The notes beneath the pieces are model-generated. The model saw only the letters and a list, made by a program, of their open reading frames with translations, did not search any database and was not told where the DNA came from. This document shows, in pieces, positions 54,273 through 63,155 of a DNA stretch of 64,000 nt (positions within the stretch are counted from its first letter, which is position 1; each line of letters begins with the position of its first letter). This DNA comes from Vibrio diazotrophicus (lineage in GTDB: Bacteria > Pseudomonadota > Gammaproteobacteria > Enterobacterales > Vibrionaceae), in the NCBI RefSeq assembly GCF_038452265.1, contig NZ_CP151842.1, positions 2,604,001-2,668,000 on the forward strand. Direction: 5' to 3'. The translations under genes and the position numbers were made by a program.

Positions 54273-55307
54273 ATGCAATATACCAAACTGCCACACTCAA
54301 CCTTAGAAGTGAGTAAACTCTGTTTAGGTACAATGACATTTGGCGAACAGAACACTCAAGCAGAAGCGTTTAGTCAACTAGACTATGCTCTGGAACGTGG
54401 TATTAACTTTATTGATACCGCTGAAATGTATCCCGTTCCGGCAACGCTGGAAACTCAGGGAAAAACCGAAGAATTCATTGGCAACTGGATTGAAAAATCA
54501 GGCAAGCGTGAAAAAATCGTGCTTGCCTCGAAAGTATCTGGTCCAAATAGAAACGCACCGATTCGCGAGAATATGGCGCTCGATCATCGCAATATTCATC
54601 AAGCCATTAACGACAGCCTTTCTCGCCTAAAAACCGATTATATCGATTTATACCAACTGCATTGGCCTCAACGCCAAACCAATATGTTTGGTCAACTCAA
54701 CTACCCTTATCCCGATAGTCAGGAAGAAGTCACGCTAATTGAGAGCCTAGAAGCGTTGAATGACTTAGTGCGTATGGGGAAAGTGCGTTATATCGGTGTA
54801 TCTAATGAGACGCCATGGGGATTGATGACCTACCTGCGCTTGGCAGAAAAGCACGATTTACCTCGTATGGTCACCATACAGAACCCTTACAGCCTCCTAA
54901 ACCGTTCGTTTGAAGTGGGCCTTTCTGAAATCAGTCACTTTGAAGGTGTTAAGCTGCTGGCGTATTCGCCATTAGCCTTTGGCGCTCTGAGCGGAAAATA
55001 TTTGAACGGATCTCGACCTGAAGGGGCTCGTTGTAGCCTGTTTGAACGTTTCCAACGCTACTTCACTCCTCAAGGTGTCAAAGCAACGGAAGCTTACGTG
55101 AACTTGGCTCGAGAGTTTGGTTTAGATCCAGCACAAATGGCACTAGCGTTTGTTAATCAGCGTCCATTTGTCGCTTCGACAATTCTCGGAGCGACAAACT
55201 TGGAACAATTAAAAGCAAATATTGATAGTTTGGATATTGAACTAAGCGAAGAACTGCTGCTTAAAATTCAAGAGATTGGTACTACCTACTCCAATCCATG
55301 TCCTTAA
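54273..55307 (+). CDS. tas: Tas-like NADP(H)-dependent aldo-keto reductase
   Basis: This 344-residue TIM-barrel oxidoreductase has the catalytic Asp and Tyr in INFIDTAEMYPVP near residue 50, a Lys in VLASKVSG near residue 88, and a His in LYQLHWPQRQ near residue 125. GVSNETPWGL is the family segment near residue 180. It is closest to E. coli Tas, whose physiological substrate is uncertain. An AAGGAAG ribosome binding site precedes the ATG. It lies downstream of mutH but with its own leader. Confidence 0.88.
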   Translation: MQYTKLPHSTLEVSKLCLGTMTFGEQNTQAEAFSQLDYALERGINFIDTAEMYPVPATLETQGKTEEFIGNWIEKSGKREKIVLASKVSGPNRNAPIRENMALDHRNIHQAINDSLSRLKTDYIDLYQLHWPQRQTNMFGQLNYPYPDSQEEVTLIESLEALNDLVRMGKVRYIGVSNETPWGLMTYLRLAEKHDLPRMVTIQNPYSLLNRSFEVGLSEISHFEGVKLLAYSPLAFGALSGKYLNGSRPEGARCSLFERFQRYFTPQGVKATEAYVNLAREFGLDPAQMALAFVNQRPFVASTILGATNLEQLKANIDSLDIELSEELLLKIQEIGTTYSNPCP

Positions 55308-55314
55308 CAAGTTA

Positions 55315-55342
55315 TAGGGGCTAGAGCAGTCACTAGCCCCTA
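55315..55342. terminator. Strong hairpin between convergent tas and DUF1127 genes
   Basis: Perfect 10-bp arms TAGGGGCTAG (55315-55324) and CTAGCCCCTA (55333-55342). There is no T-tract on either side, so it may be a Rho-assisted or RNA-protecting hairpin rather than a classical terminator. Confidence 0.55.
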
Positions 55343-55345
55343 GTA

Positions 55346-55597
55346 TCACGTCGGTATTCGCAAACTTAAAACACGACGGATATGACGTACATGGCGCTTA
55401 GCTTTGGCTTCAATAGGAACACTCACACCAATCGGACGACCGTCTGGTTGTAAACCAATATCTTTCAAAAGATGAGCATTATGCCAAGGTAAGTCATAGC
55501 GGCTACGGCGTATTTTTCGCTTCCACTCTCTTTCTTCTCGACGTAAATCAGCACGAATTAAAAGTGTTGCTAGTTTTATATAAAATGAGTGACTCAT
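55346..55597 (-). CDS. DUF1127 small basic protein
   Basis: This 83-residue, arginine-rich protein carries a DUF1127 motif: WHNAHLLKDIGLQPDGRPIG near residues 38-58, matching the family consensus (L.DIGL). The frame extends upstream to 55672, but the ATG at 55597 has a GGAG ribosome binding site and a sensible N terminus (MSHSFYIKLA). DUF1127 proteins are small regulators linked in some bacteria to RNA turnover and phosphate or carbon metabolism. The 41-residue gene upstream is on the same strand. Confidence 0.82.
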   Translation of the reverse strand: MSHSFYIKLATLLIRADLRREEREWKRKIRRSRYDLPWHNAHLLKDIGLQPDGRPIGVSVPIEAKAKRHVRHIRRVLSLRIPT

Positions 55598-55698
55598 GGT
55601 ATTTCTCCAGTTGGTTAAAGTACTTGATTTAACAAGTAAGCTGAGAGAAATAGCGACTAAGTTAGAAAGCATCGTTAAGACGCAATAAGGGTAGGATT

Positions 55699-55741
55699 AC
55701 CTCTAAACTTCGCTGCTATTTCCGCAGCCTGATTTAGAGGT
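55699..55741 (-). other. Long two-part hairpin between the 41-residue gene and the DUF1127 gene
   Basis: Outer arms ACCTCTAAA and TTTAGAGGT (9 bp) enclose an inner stem GCTGC/GCAGC (55712-55728). There is no T-tract on the minus strand, so it is not a simple terminator. In the putative shared transcript it could tune expression of the DUF1127 gene or protect the upstream message. Confidence 0.5.
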
Positions 55742-55751
55742 TACGGATTAA

Positions 55752-55877
55752 CTAGATATCTTTGTCTTGTTTGCTGATTTTTCGATCAGCCATGGACGCG
55801 GCCATACCCGCAGCAATAAAGGCGGTATTGGACGCATTACGGGCGCAAACAGTATGAACAGATACGAAATGTTTCAT
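55752..55877 (-). CDS. 41-residue unannotated small protein
   Basis: I found this gene by reading the minus strand. The ATG at 55877 has an excellent TTGGAGG ribosome binding site 7 nt upstream, and the frame closes after 41 residues with TAG. The product starts MKHFVSVHTVCARNAS, has a hydrophobic, Ala-rich middle (NTAFIAAGMAASMA), and ends in a charged tail (DRKISKQDKDI). The middle is too short and too weakly hydrophobic to call a membrane helix safely. A promoter-like pair lies about 70 bp upstream. The DUF1127 gene follows on the same strand. No family is recognised. Confidence 0.65.
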   Translation of the reverse strand: MKHFVSVHTVCARNASNTAFIAAGMAASMADRKISKQDKDI

Positions 55878-55923
55878 GGTGCGCCTCCAAGCAAAATAGT
55901 TAATCCAAAAGTTAGTGATTTCA

Positions 55924-55972
55924 GTAAGCTAGGCTTACGGTTAAATAGTATGCAACTCAGATAATAATTCAA
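55924..55972 (-). promoter_or_regulatory. Putative promoter and leader hairpin of the 41-residue gene
   Basis: On the minus strand TTGAAT (55972-55967) and TACTAT (55950-55945) are 16 bp apart, resembling a sigma70 promoter. The predicted leader contains a GTAAGC-CTA-GCTTAC hairpin (55924-55938), then the strong ribosome binding site. Confidence 0.45.
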
Positions 55973-56201
55973 CCCCAAAAGATTAAAAAAGACAAAATAA
56001 AACCTTTCATCTATTCACCATATAAATACAACGATAAGCGTGAAACATTTCAATAACATTGAGCTAATGTGAAGAATTATTAACCAAAAAAGAGGCCACC
56101 AACTGGTGACCTCTTACTTAATCATCGATTACAGACCGATTATCCCGTGATTGAGATGCTGAATGCGGGTGTTTCCTCCTAAATGAGAAGGAAAAAAACA
56201 A
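55973..56201. other. Spacer between the small gene and vpsR
   Basis: This AT-rich spacer holds the vpsR terminator (56085-56114) and the 3' leader of the vpsR transcript. I see no further gene in it. Confidence 0.4.
56085..56114 (-). terminator. Intrinsic terminator of vpsR
   Basis: Stem AGAGGtCACC-AGTT-GGTGgCCTCT on the minus strand (one internal mismatch), followed by six Ts. It lies about 90 bp after the vpsR stop codon. Confidence 0.8.
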
Positions 56202-57533
56202 TCAATAAGTGCTGTCTGTGATTAAGTTGTGCTTATTGAGCAGACGATACATAGTGGCTCGTGATACTCCCAGCTCCTTAGCGGCAACAGAGACTTGTCC
56301 TGAATACGATTCCAATACTAACAGCAGCGCATCGCGCTCTGAACGCTCTCGAATACTCTTCAGACTACGTTTTCCGTCACTGCGCTTAGGAAGCTCTAGA
56401 TGAGACTCTTCAAGCACCACTGTATCGGACATCAATACTACGCGTTTTATCTGATTCATCAGTTCACGAACGTTACCAGGCCAATGATAACGAGTTAACG
56501 CACGTGTCGCGTCTTCTGAGAAGCTTCTGGCTTGCGCATTGTACTCTTTCGAATACAGTTGTAAGAAATGACGAGCCAAAATGGCAATATCCCCTGCTCG
56601 CTCCTTCAAACTCGGCACATTGATACGCAAAACATTAATGTAGTGGTAAAGCTCCTCATTAAAGTTGCCATCTATCAATGCTTTTTCAATATCCGATGAG
56701 TTAGCAGACAGAATGCGAACATCCACTTCTTTCACTCCATCCGGAGTTTCTACCGTACCTTCTTGTAAAAAGCGCAACAGATTCAATTGCTGACTCTTTG
56801 GTAGTGTCAGGATGTCATTAAGCAGTACAGTTCCGCCGTCAGCTTGCAACAAAATAGGCATTTCACTGCCATCGTTACCGATACCAAACAGTTCGCTTTC
56901 AATTCGATTTTCAGGCATAGCACGGCAGTTTACTGACAAAAACGGTTTTTGCGCGCGTGCTGACGTTTTATGGATAGCTTTCGCCACCGTTTCTTTACCA
57001 GTACCGCTTTCCCCATAAATCAAAATGCTGACATCAGTTGGACCAATACGCTTAATTTGATCACGCAGGCGTTTGACTGGAATAGAATCGCCTATCAAAC
57101 CCATATCGCTATTTGAGCCATAATGAGGCCAAACTTTTTTCTCTAGCTTTAGCATACCAAGCTGATGACCAATGGTACTTAACAGTTGAGTATCAGGAAT
57201 TGGAGCAGTAAAGAAGTCGATACAGAAGTTCACAATAAACTGGCAGATGGTGTCAGAGCTCAGTTGAGATTCACGAATAAATGCCAACCAACGAACTTGC
57301 TTATGGTTGCTTACTAGGTTTGCTATGCCATTTAAACTGAACTCATCATGACACAGGTCAACAATACCAATACAAGGCCCTGTTTCCGCAAACAGCGTAT
57401 CAGCCTGACGAAGATCCGCGCACTGCGTACATCTCCACCCTACTTGCTCTAAAACAGAAAGCCATGGTTCGTATGTGCCACCGACAACTATCAACGACCC
57501 CGGTACAGAGTCCATACGGAACTGATTAGCCAT
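56202..57533 (-). CDS. vpsR: VpsR-type biofilm regulator (NtrC-like, non-sigma54)
   Basis: This 443-residue protein has an N-terminal receiver-like domain with Asp59 (IGIVDLCHDEF), a central AAA+ domain with Walker A GESGTGKE near residue 174, and a C-terminal Fis-type helix-turn-helix (VAAKELGVSRATMYRLL). The sigma54 contact motif GAFTGA is missing (FGIGNDGSEMP instead), and Walker B reads LLNDI instead of FLDEI. Both agree with V. cholerae VpsR, which binds c-di-GMP and works with sigma70 to activate biofilm polysaccharide genes. Its place beside lysS and prfB matches V. cholerae. Homologues in other Vibrio are called CpsR. Confidence 0.92.
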   Translation of the reverse strand: MANQFRMDSVPGSLIVVGGTYEPWLSVLEQVGWRCTQCADLRQADTLFAETGPCIGIVDLCHDEFSLNGIANLVSNHKQVRWLAFIRESQLSSDTICQFIVNFCIDFFTAPIPDTQLLSTIGHQLGMLKLEKKVWPHYGSNSDMGLIGDSIPVKRLRDQIKRIGPTDVSILIYGESGTGKETVAKAIHKTSARAQKPFLSVNCRAMPENRIESELFGIGNDGSEMPILLQADGGTVLLNDILTLPKSQQLNLLRFLQEGTVETPDGVKEVDVRILSANSSDIEKALIDGNFNEELYHYINVLRINVPSLKERAGDIAILARHFLQLYSKEYNAQARSFSEDATRALTRYHWPGNVRELMNQIKRVVLMSDTVVLEESHLELPKRSDGKRSLKSIRERSERDALLLVLESYSGQVSVAAKELGVSRATMYRLLNKHNLITDSTY

Positions 57534-57772
57534 GAACTTATCCTTATTATTTAAATTCTTGATTTGCCACTGCTGTTTTACGCTCAGGCAACTGACGATA
57601 CAGTATCGAGACTTAAGACATTAGTCTGTCTCATATATAAGACTAGTAAGGAAATGGAAATATTTCTAATTAAAACCTTTATGTTGATCGAAAAACTCAA
57701 TTAAGAAGTTGATCATTAAGCGAATACACTTTCTAGAAAAGCAATTCTCACAGATCTGAAAATTGAAGACAC

Positions 57773-57797
57773 AAAAAAACCGCCCGTAGGCGGTTTT
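57773..57797 (-). terminator. Intrinsic terminator of lysS
   Basis: Stem AAAACCGCC-TACG-GGCGGTTTT with a T-run on the minus strand, 32 bp after the lysS stop codon. Confidence 0.9.
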
Positions 57798-57828
57798 CTC
57801 ATATCGACAGAATTCGAAACGGGTTCGA

Positions 57829-59361
57829 TTACTGTTGTGGACGCATTGCTGGGAACAGAATGACGTCACGAATAGTATGTGCGTTTGCAAACAGCATCGC
57901 TAGGCGGTCAATACCGATACCTTGACCAGCCGTTGGCGGAAGACCGTGCTCAAGAGCAGTAATGTAGTCTGCATCGTAGAACATTGCTTCATCATCACCA
58001 GACTCTTTCGCATCAACCTGTGCTTTAAAGCGAGCATCTTGGTCTTCTGCATCGTTAAGCTCAGAGAAACCATTCGCAACTTCACGACCACCGATGAAGA
58101 ACTCAAAACGGTCAGTGAAGAATGGATTGCTATCACTGCGACGAGCAAGTGGAGAGATATCCGCTGGGTAACCAGTGATGAAAGTTGGCTGGATCAGTTT
58201 TGGTTCAGCTGTTTCACCAAAGATCTCTTCAAGTAGCTGACCACAAGTCCAGAAATCTTCAACTTCAACGTGAACAGATTTCGCGATAGAAATCATTAGG
58301 TCACGGTTTTGTAGATCTTCTTCAGTCAACGCTTGGATTTGAGCGTGGTTTGGATTGTAGTGCTTAATCGCTTCAAACATGCTCATACGAGCATATTTGC
58401 CACCAAATTCAACCATTTCGTCGCCATAAGGCATTGCTGTCGCACCAAGAACATTAATGGCTACGGTGCTTAGCATCTCTTCAGTCAGATCCATTAGATC
58501 ATTGTAGTCAGAGTACGCTTGGTAGAATTCCATCATAGTGAATTCTGGGTTATGACGAGGAGAAAGACCTTCGTTACGGAAGTTACGGTTGATCTCAAAC
58601 ACACGATCAAAACCACCTACAACTAAGCGTTTTAGGTATAGCTCAGGTGCGATACGAAGATACATATCGATATCTAATGCATTGTGGTGAGTCACGAACG
58701 GACGAGCTGTAGCACCGCCAGGGATCACATGCATCATCGGAGTTTCAACTTCTAAGTAACCTTTAGAAGTCATGAAAGCACGAATTGCACTTACTAGCTT
58801 AGAACGGATGATAAACGTCTTACGTGAATCTTCGTTAACGATCAGGTCAACGTAACGCTGACGGTAACGCATCTCTTGGTCAGTCAGACCGTGGAATTTT
58901 TCTGGAAGTGGACGAAGTGCCTTAGTTAGCAACTCGTACTCATCCATGTTCACGTAAAGATCGCCTTTACCTGATTTGTGTAACGCGCCTTTCACACCGA
59001 TGATGTCACCGATATCTAGACCTTGGTATTTCTCTTTCAGCTCTTTTTGTACATCTTTAGATGCGTAAGCTTGAATACGGCCTGAAGTCTCTTGAATAAC
59101 AAGGAATGGACCACGTTTTGCCATTACACGACCAGCAATAGCAACGATATGGTTTAGCTCTTCTAGCTCTTCTTTTGTCTTTTCACCGAACTCAGCTTGT
59201 AGATCACCAGCTAGGCTGTCACGACGGAAATCATTTGGATGACCATTCGCTTTGCAGCTCTTACGGATGTGCTCTAACTTGCTACGACGCTCTGCAATCA
59301 GCTTGTTTTCTTCTTGCGCGATTTGTTCTTGATTCATTTCGTTTTGAACAGCATCAGTCAT
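57829..59361 (-). CDS. lysS: Lysyl-tRNA synthetase (class II)
   Basis: This 510-residue enzyme charges tRNA-Lys. An OB-fold anticodon-binding domain occupies residues 65-150. Class II motif 2 is FRNEGLSPRHNPEFTMME near residue 263, and motif 3 is GIGIDRLAMLFAN near residue 480. It lies 32 bp after prfB, the conserved prfB-lysS operon of enterics and vibrios. It ends with its own terminator. Confidence 0.97.
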   Translation of the reverse strand: MTDAVQNEMNQEQIAQEENKLIAERRSKLEHIRKSCKANGHPNDFRRDSLAGDLQAEFGEKTKEELEELNHIVAIAGRVMAKRGPFLVIQETSGRIQAYASKDVQKELKEKYQGLDIGDIIGVKGALHKSGKGDLYVNMDEYELLTKALRPLPEKFHGLTDQEMRYRQRYVDLIVNEDSRKTFIIRSKLVSAIRAFMTSKGYLEVETPMMHVIPGGATARPFVTHHNALDIDMYLRIAPELYLKRLVVGGFDRVFEINRNFRNEGLSPRHNPEFTMMEFYQAYSDYNDLMDLTEEMLSTVAINVLGATAMPYGDEMVEFGGKYARMSMFEAIKHYNPNHAQIQALTEEDLQNRDLMISIAKSVHVEVEDFWTCGQLLEEIFGETAEPKLIQPTFITGYPADISPLARRSDSNPFFTDRFEFFIGGREVANGFSELNDAEDQDARFKAQVDAKESGDDEAMFYDADYITALEHGLPPTAGQGIGIDRLAMLFANAHTIRDVILFPAMRPQQ

Positions 59362-59393
59362 TTTGCATGTACCCTGTATTGTCGGTAAAAAGC

Positions 59394-60492
59394 TTAAAGG
59401 CCAGATTTCAGGCTAGCTTCAATAAATTTGTCTAAGTCACCGTCTAGAACCGCTTGAGTGTTGCGGTTTTCTACGCCAGTGCGTAAATCTTTAATTCTAG
59501 AATCATCTAGTACGTATGAACGAATTTGGCTACCCCAGCCGATGTCAGATTTCGCATCTTCATTCGCTTGCTTCTCAGCGTTTTGCTTCTGCAATTCAAG
59601 CTCAAACAGTTTCGCACGAAGCTGTTTCATCGCCTGATCTTTGTTTTTATGCTGAGAGCGGTCATTCTGACACTGTACAACCGTGTTGGTTGGAATATGG
59701 GTAATACGTACCGCAGATTCGGTGGTGTTAACGTGCTGACCACCAGCACCCGATGCACGATATACGTCAATACGTAGATCAGCAGGGTTGATATCAATCG
59801 CAATATTCTCATCCACTTCAGGATAGATAAACGCAGAAGCAAACGAAGTATGACGACGACCGCCTGAATCGAATGGTGATTTACGAACTAAACGGTGAAC
59901 GCCCGTTTCTGTACGTAACCAACCGTAGGCGTAGTCACCAATGATACGAACCGTTGCTGACTTTAGACCCGCAACTTCACCTTCAGATACTTCAATCACT
60001 TCTGTTTTGAAGCCTTTAGCTTCAGCCCAACGCAAGTACATGCGCAGCATCATTGAAGTCCAGTCTTGCGCTTCTGTACCGCCAGAACCTGATTGAAGGT
60101 CGATATAGCAGTCAGATGAATCGTGGTCACCAGAAAACATACGACGAAACTCAAGTTGCTCTAACTTAGTTTCTAGTTCAGCCAATTCTGGCTCAATCTC
60201 ATCAAATGTTTCTTGGTCTTCGGCTTCTACAGCAAGCTCAAGAAGTCCTTCAACATCGTCGACACCTTGATCAAGCTGGTTAATCGTTTCAACAACCGCT
60301 TCTAATGCTGAACGCTCTTTACCAAGCGCTTGTGCACGCTCAGGTTCGTTCCATACATCCGGTTGTTCAAGTTCTGCGTTTACTTCTTCTAGACGCTCTT
60401 TCTTAGCGTCGTAGTCAAAGGTACCCCCTCAGGATATTAGTGCGCTCTGACACATCCTGAATACGGTTTTTAATTGGATTGATTTCAAACAT
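59394..60492 (-). CDS. prfB: Peptide chain release factor 2 (programmed +1 frameshift)
   Basis: The full 365-residue product needs a +1 frameshift. A first frame of 25 codons (ATG at 60492, MFEINPIKNR...RGYL) ends at TGA 60417-60415. The second frame continues DYDAKKERLEE to the stop at 59394. RF2 ends translation at UGA and UAA. The stop-codon recognition motif SPF lies in RKSPFDSGGRRH, and the catalytic GGQ in ASGAGGQHVN. The frameshift makes RF2 autoregulate its own synthesis. Databases that ignore the shift will show a truncated gene. Confidence 0.97.
60414..60429 (-). promoter_or_regulatory. RF2 programmed frameshift site
   Basis: On the minus strand an internal Shine-Dalgarno-like AGGGGG (60429-60424) lies 3 nt before CTT-TGA-C. 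This is the classic prfB layout, in which the ribosome slips from CUU to UUU when RF2 is scarce. Confidence 0.96.
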
Positions 60493-60629
60493 TTTTGCTT
60501 AAGCTTTATGAGTAGAATTTAACCGGAGAATTCTACTTAAAAATGTGATGAAGATACAGGAAAAAATGGGGATATTTTGATTGGAGGATATGCAGGGATT
60601 CTAGGTAGTCTGGCTAAATCTCTACCAAT

Positions 60630-60670
60630 AAAAAAGGCGCTGAAGCTGTTTAAGGACAGTCTCAAGCGCC
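60630..60670 (-). terminator. Intrinsic terminator of brnQ
   Basis: A stem of GGCGCT/AGCGCC with an inner CTGT/ACAG pairing, followed on the minus strand by TTTTTT. It lies about 20 bp after the brnQ stop codon. Confidence 0.8.
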
Positions 60671-60690
60671 TCTTCAAAACGAAATAACAG

Positions 60691-61995
60691 TTACACCGCT
60701 TTTTGTTCTAACTCTGCTTTTGTTGAACCACCAACAAATGTCATCACAATCATCGCTACAAATGTAGGTAGCAACCAGCCCATACCAATTTCAAACAATG
60801 GTAGGAAGTTAAAGAACGAAACGTCTAAGCCAGACACTTTTGCCGCATCAATCAGAGCAAACAGCAGTGACACTAGAATCACCACACGGTATGCAGCTTG
60901 AGGGTTCGCAAGCTTAGTGCGGATGAAAGTCAACGCAACCAACGCAATCGCTACAGGATATAGTGCAAACAGTACTGGTACTGAAAGTGCAATCAACTGA
61001 GCCAGACCTACGTTCGCCACTACCGCGCACGCAACACCATTTATGACTACCCATGCTTTGTATGAGATAGGCGTGTGGGTGCTAAAGAAATCAGAACAAG
61101 CCGAGATAAGACCAATAGCTGTAGTTAAACATGCTAGTAGTACGATCACTGACAATACTAACTGACCTTTATCGCCAAATAGAGCAATAACGTATTGACT
61201 TAATACCACACCACCATTGTCGGCGTCAGCAGCAACAGAGGCACTGGTTGCACCTAGGTAGAACAGTGAAATATAAACAAACGCCAGACCAGCAGCGGCA
61301 ATGACTGCAGCACTGATTAGGTATTTGGTTGTCGCTTTTTCTTCAGTGATACCTTTCGCTCTCAGAGCATCCACAATAAGGATACCGAACATCAGAGCAC
61401 CAAAGGTGTCCATCGTGTTGTAGCCTTCCAAGAAGCCTTTTGTTAGCGGCTGTGTAGCGTACTCACCTTGCGCAGCAAGCATTTGTCCTTGTGGATCAAT
61501 GAAAACCCCCAAAGCCAACACAATCAAACCGATGAATAACGCAGGAGTCAGCACTTTACCGATCACGTCAATCAATTTGCCTTGAGACCATGAGAAGAAC
61601 ATAGCCACAGCGAAGAATAAAATTGAGAAAACCGTCAGGTTAAGATCAGCAAACAGTGGTTTTACCGCCATTTCATAAGCAACGAGACCTGTACGAGGTG
61701 CTGCAAATGCAGGGCCGATAATAATAAAGATAAGAGCTGCCATCACCAAAGACGCTTTCGCAGGAAGGTGTTTGGTTAAGTGTTCCCAGCTACCACCTGA
61801 AATGGCAACGGCAATAATTGTCACTAACGGTAGGCCTACCGCAGTTACTAAGAACCCGCTCATTGCTGGAAATATATGGTCACCCGCTAATTGACCTGCC
61901 AGAGGAGGGAAAATGATGTTACCAGCGCCCAAAAAGAACGCAAAAAGCATAAAGCCTAAAGCTATAATATCTGTTAATTTCAAAGTCTGTTTCAC
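60691..61995 (-). CDS. brnQ: BrnQ, branched-chain amino acid:Na+ symporter
   Basis: This 434-residue inner-membrane protein has about twelve helices. The N terminus (LTDIIALGFMLFAFFLGAGN followed by IIFPP) is the LIV-II/BrnQ family signature. It imports leucine, isoleucine and valine with a cation, probably Na+. It is monocistronic with its own terminator. The 305-bp gap upstream is shared with trmN6 and probably holds both promoters. Confidence 0.95.
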   Translation of the reverse strand: MKQTLKLTDIIALGFMLFAFFLGAGNIIFPPLAGQLAGDHIFPAMSGFLVTAVGLPLVTIIAVAISGGSWEHLTKHLPAKASLVMAALIFIIIGPAFAAPRTGLVAYEMAVKPLFADLNLTVFSILFFAVAMFFSWSQGKLIDVIGKVLTPALFIGLIVLALGVFIDPQGQMLAAQGEYATQPLTKGFLEGYNTMDTFGALMFGILIVDALRAKGITEEKATTKYLISAAVIAAAGLAFVYISLFYLGATSASVAADADNGGVVLSQYVIALFGDKGQLVLSVIVLLACLTTAIGLISACSDFFSTHTPISYKAWVVINGVACAVVANVGLAQLIALSVPVLFALYPVAIALVALTFIRTKLANPQAAYRVVILVSLLFALIDAAKVSGLDVSFFNFLPLFEIGMGWLLPTFVAMIVMTFVGGSTKAELEQKAV

Positions 61996-62300
61996 AGATA
62001 CCCCTTAATAATTATTTGTTAATGTAATACATCCTTCGCTTGAAAAACGGCTTTCCAAAGCTCAGGAGAGGTGGCGAATAATGACGAAACTATCATCACT
62101 TAGCAACCCGTGAGCCAAAAACGCCACATAAAACCATATTGAAAGCAAAAAACCAGTTCATAACACTAGATACAAAAACAAAACCAGAACAATTGACTAT
62201 AATTTTAAGACATAAAATGAACACCAAATAGAACAAAAATCTATACATTTATGCAACACCAGCGTTAGTCACTTAAATTTCAACAAATACCGATATTTTC
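61996..62300. other. Divergent promoter region of brnQ and trmN6
   Basis: These 305 bp contain no gene I can support. On the brnQ strand a small self-complementary segment (GCTTTGGAAAGC) is followed by GTTTTT near 62040-62065 and could be a weak attenuator. Upstream of it a 13-codon frame (MVLCGVFGSRVAK) lacks a ribosome binding site. I could not place a firm promoter. Confidence 0.35.
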
Positions 62301-63038
62301 ATGAAAAGTAGCACATTAAACACTAAAGGCTTTAAATTTAAGCAATTTTCGATTGAAGGTGGTCAAAGTGGCATGCCTGTCAGCACGGACGGAGTTCTTC
62401 TGGGATCGTGGGCTTTCCAAGATTCTAATTCTGCCAAAATGGCCCCATTGCATATCCTTGATATTGGAACTGGCACAGGACTACTGGCACTCATGTGTGC
62501 ACAGCGCTTTCTCAATGCTGAAATACATGCGATTGATATCGATCAGAACGCTTACCATGCCGCGAAAATCAATATCAGCCATTCTCCATGGGCTAAGCGA
62601 ATTGTTGTTGAACAGGCCGATATTTTAAATCTCACACAGAGTAAAACCTTCGATGCAATTATCTGTAATCCGCCTTACTTTAACGACGGTGAACACTCAC
62701 AACATGCTCAACGGGCGACAGCCAGACACACTAAAACCTTAGAGCATAAGCAACTGATTCAGATCAGCTATCAGTTGCTCTCTGAGCATGGAATCGCCAG
62801 TTTTATTCTTCCCATAACGGAAGGTGAACAGTTTATAGCGTTAGCGAAAGAGTCGGGCTTTCACCTATCACGGTTATGCAAAGTTCAACCGACCGCCAAT
62901 AAGCCCGTCAGCCGTCTTTTATTTGAACTGCAAAAACAAGAAACGAACACAGAGCATTCAGAGCTGATCATTCGTGATGAATTAGGCTACACTCAAGCCT
63001 TCACAGAGCTAACACGATCTTTTTATTTAAAGATGTAG
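62301..63038 (+). CDS. trmN6: tRNA1(Val) (adenine(37)-N6)-methyltransferase TrmN6
   Basis: This 245-residue Rossmann-fold methyltransferase has the SAM-binding motif LDIGTGTGLLALM near residue 52 and the catalytic ICNPPYF near residue 118, typical of N6-adenine methylases. It matches E. coli YfiC (TrmN6), which modifies A37 of tRNA-Val. As in E. coli it is next to srmB, but here both genes read in the same direction. Confidence 0.92.
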   Translation: MKSSTLNTKGFKFKQFSIEGGQSGMPVSTDGVLLGSWAFQDSNSAKMAPLHILDIGTGTGLLALMCAQRFLNAEIHAIDIDQNAYHAAKINISHSPWAKRIVVEQADILNLTQSKTFDAIICNPPYFNDGEHSQHAQRATARHTKTLEHKQLIQISYQLLSEHGIASFILPITEGEQFIALAKESGFHLSRLCKVQPTANKPVSRLLFELQKQETNTEHSELIIRDELGYTQAFTELTRSFYLKM

Positions 63039-63070
63039 AATTAAAGATGTGATCTAAGTGACGATCCATC

Positions 63071-63076
63071 TATAAT
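63071..63076 (+). promoter_or_regulatory. Promoter -10 element of srmB
   Basis: A perfect TATAAT at 63071-63076 lies 80 bp upstream of the srmB start. The -35 region is weak (near TGTGAT, about 17 bp upstream), so the promoter is only partly supported. Confidence 0.45.
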
Positions 63077-63155
63077 GTGCGCCCTTAATTTTTACTGGTC
63101 AGCGATTGCTGATCGGCTTTGACTGCTCAGTCCGAGCGCTTGCGGAGTATTAACA

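Noticed and set aside
55767..55964. 65-codon plus-strand ORF
   Set aside because: It overlaps the 41-residue minus-strand gene, which has the better ribosome binding site.
62040..62150. Leader peptide and attenuator for brnQ
   Set aside because: The 13-codon frame has no ribosome binding site and is not notably rich in Leu, Ile or Val; the hairpin is short.
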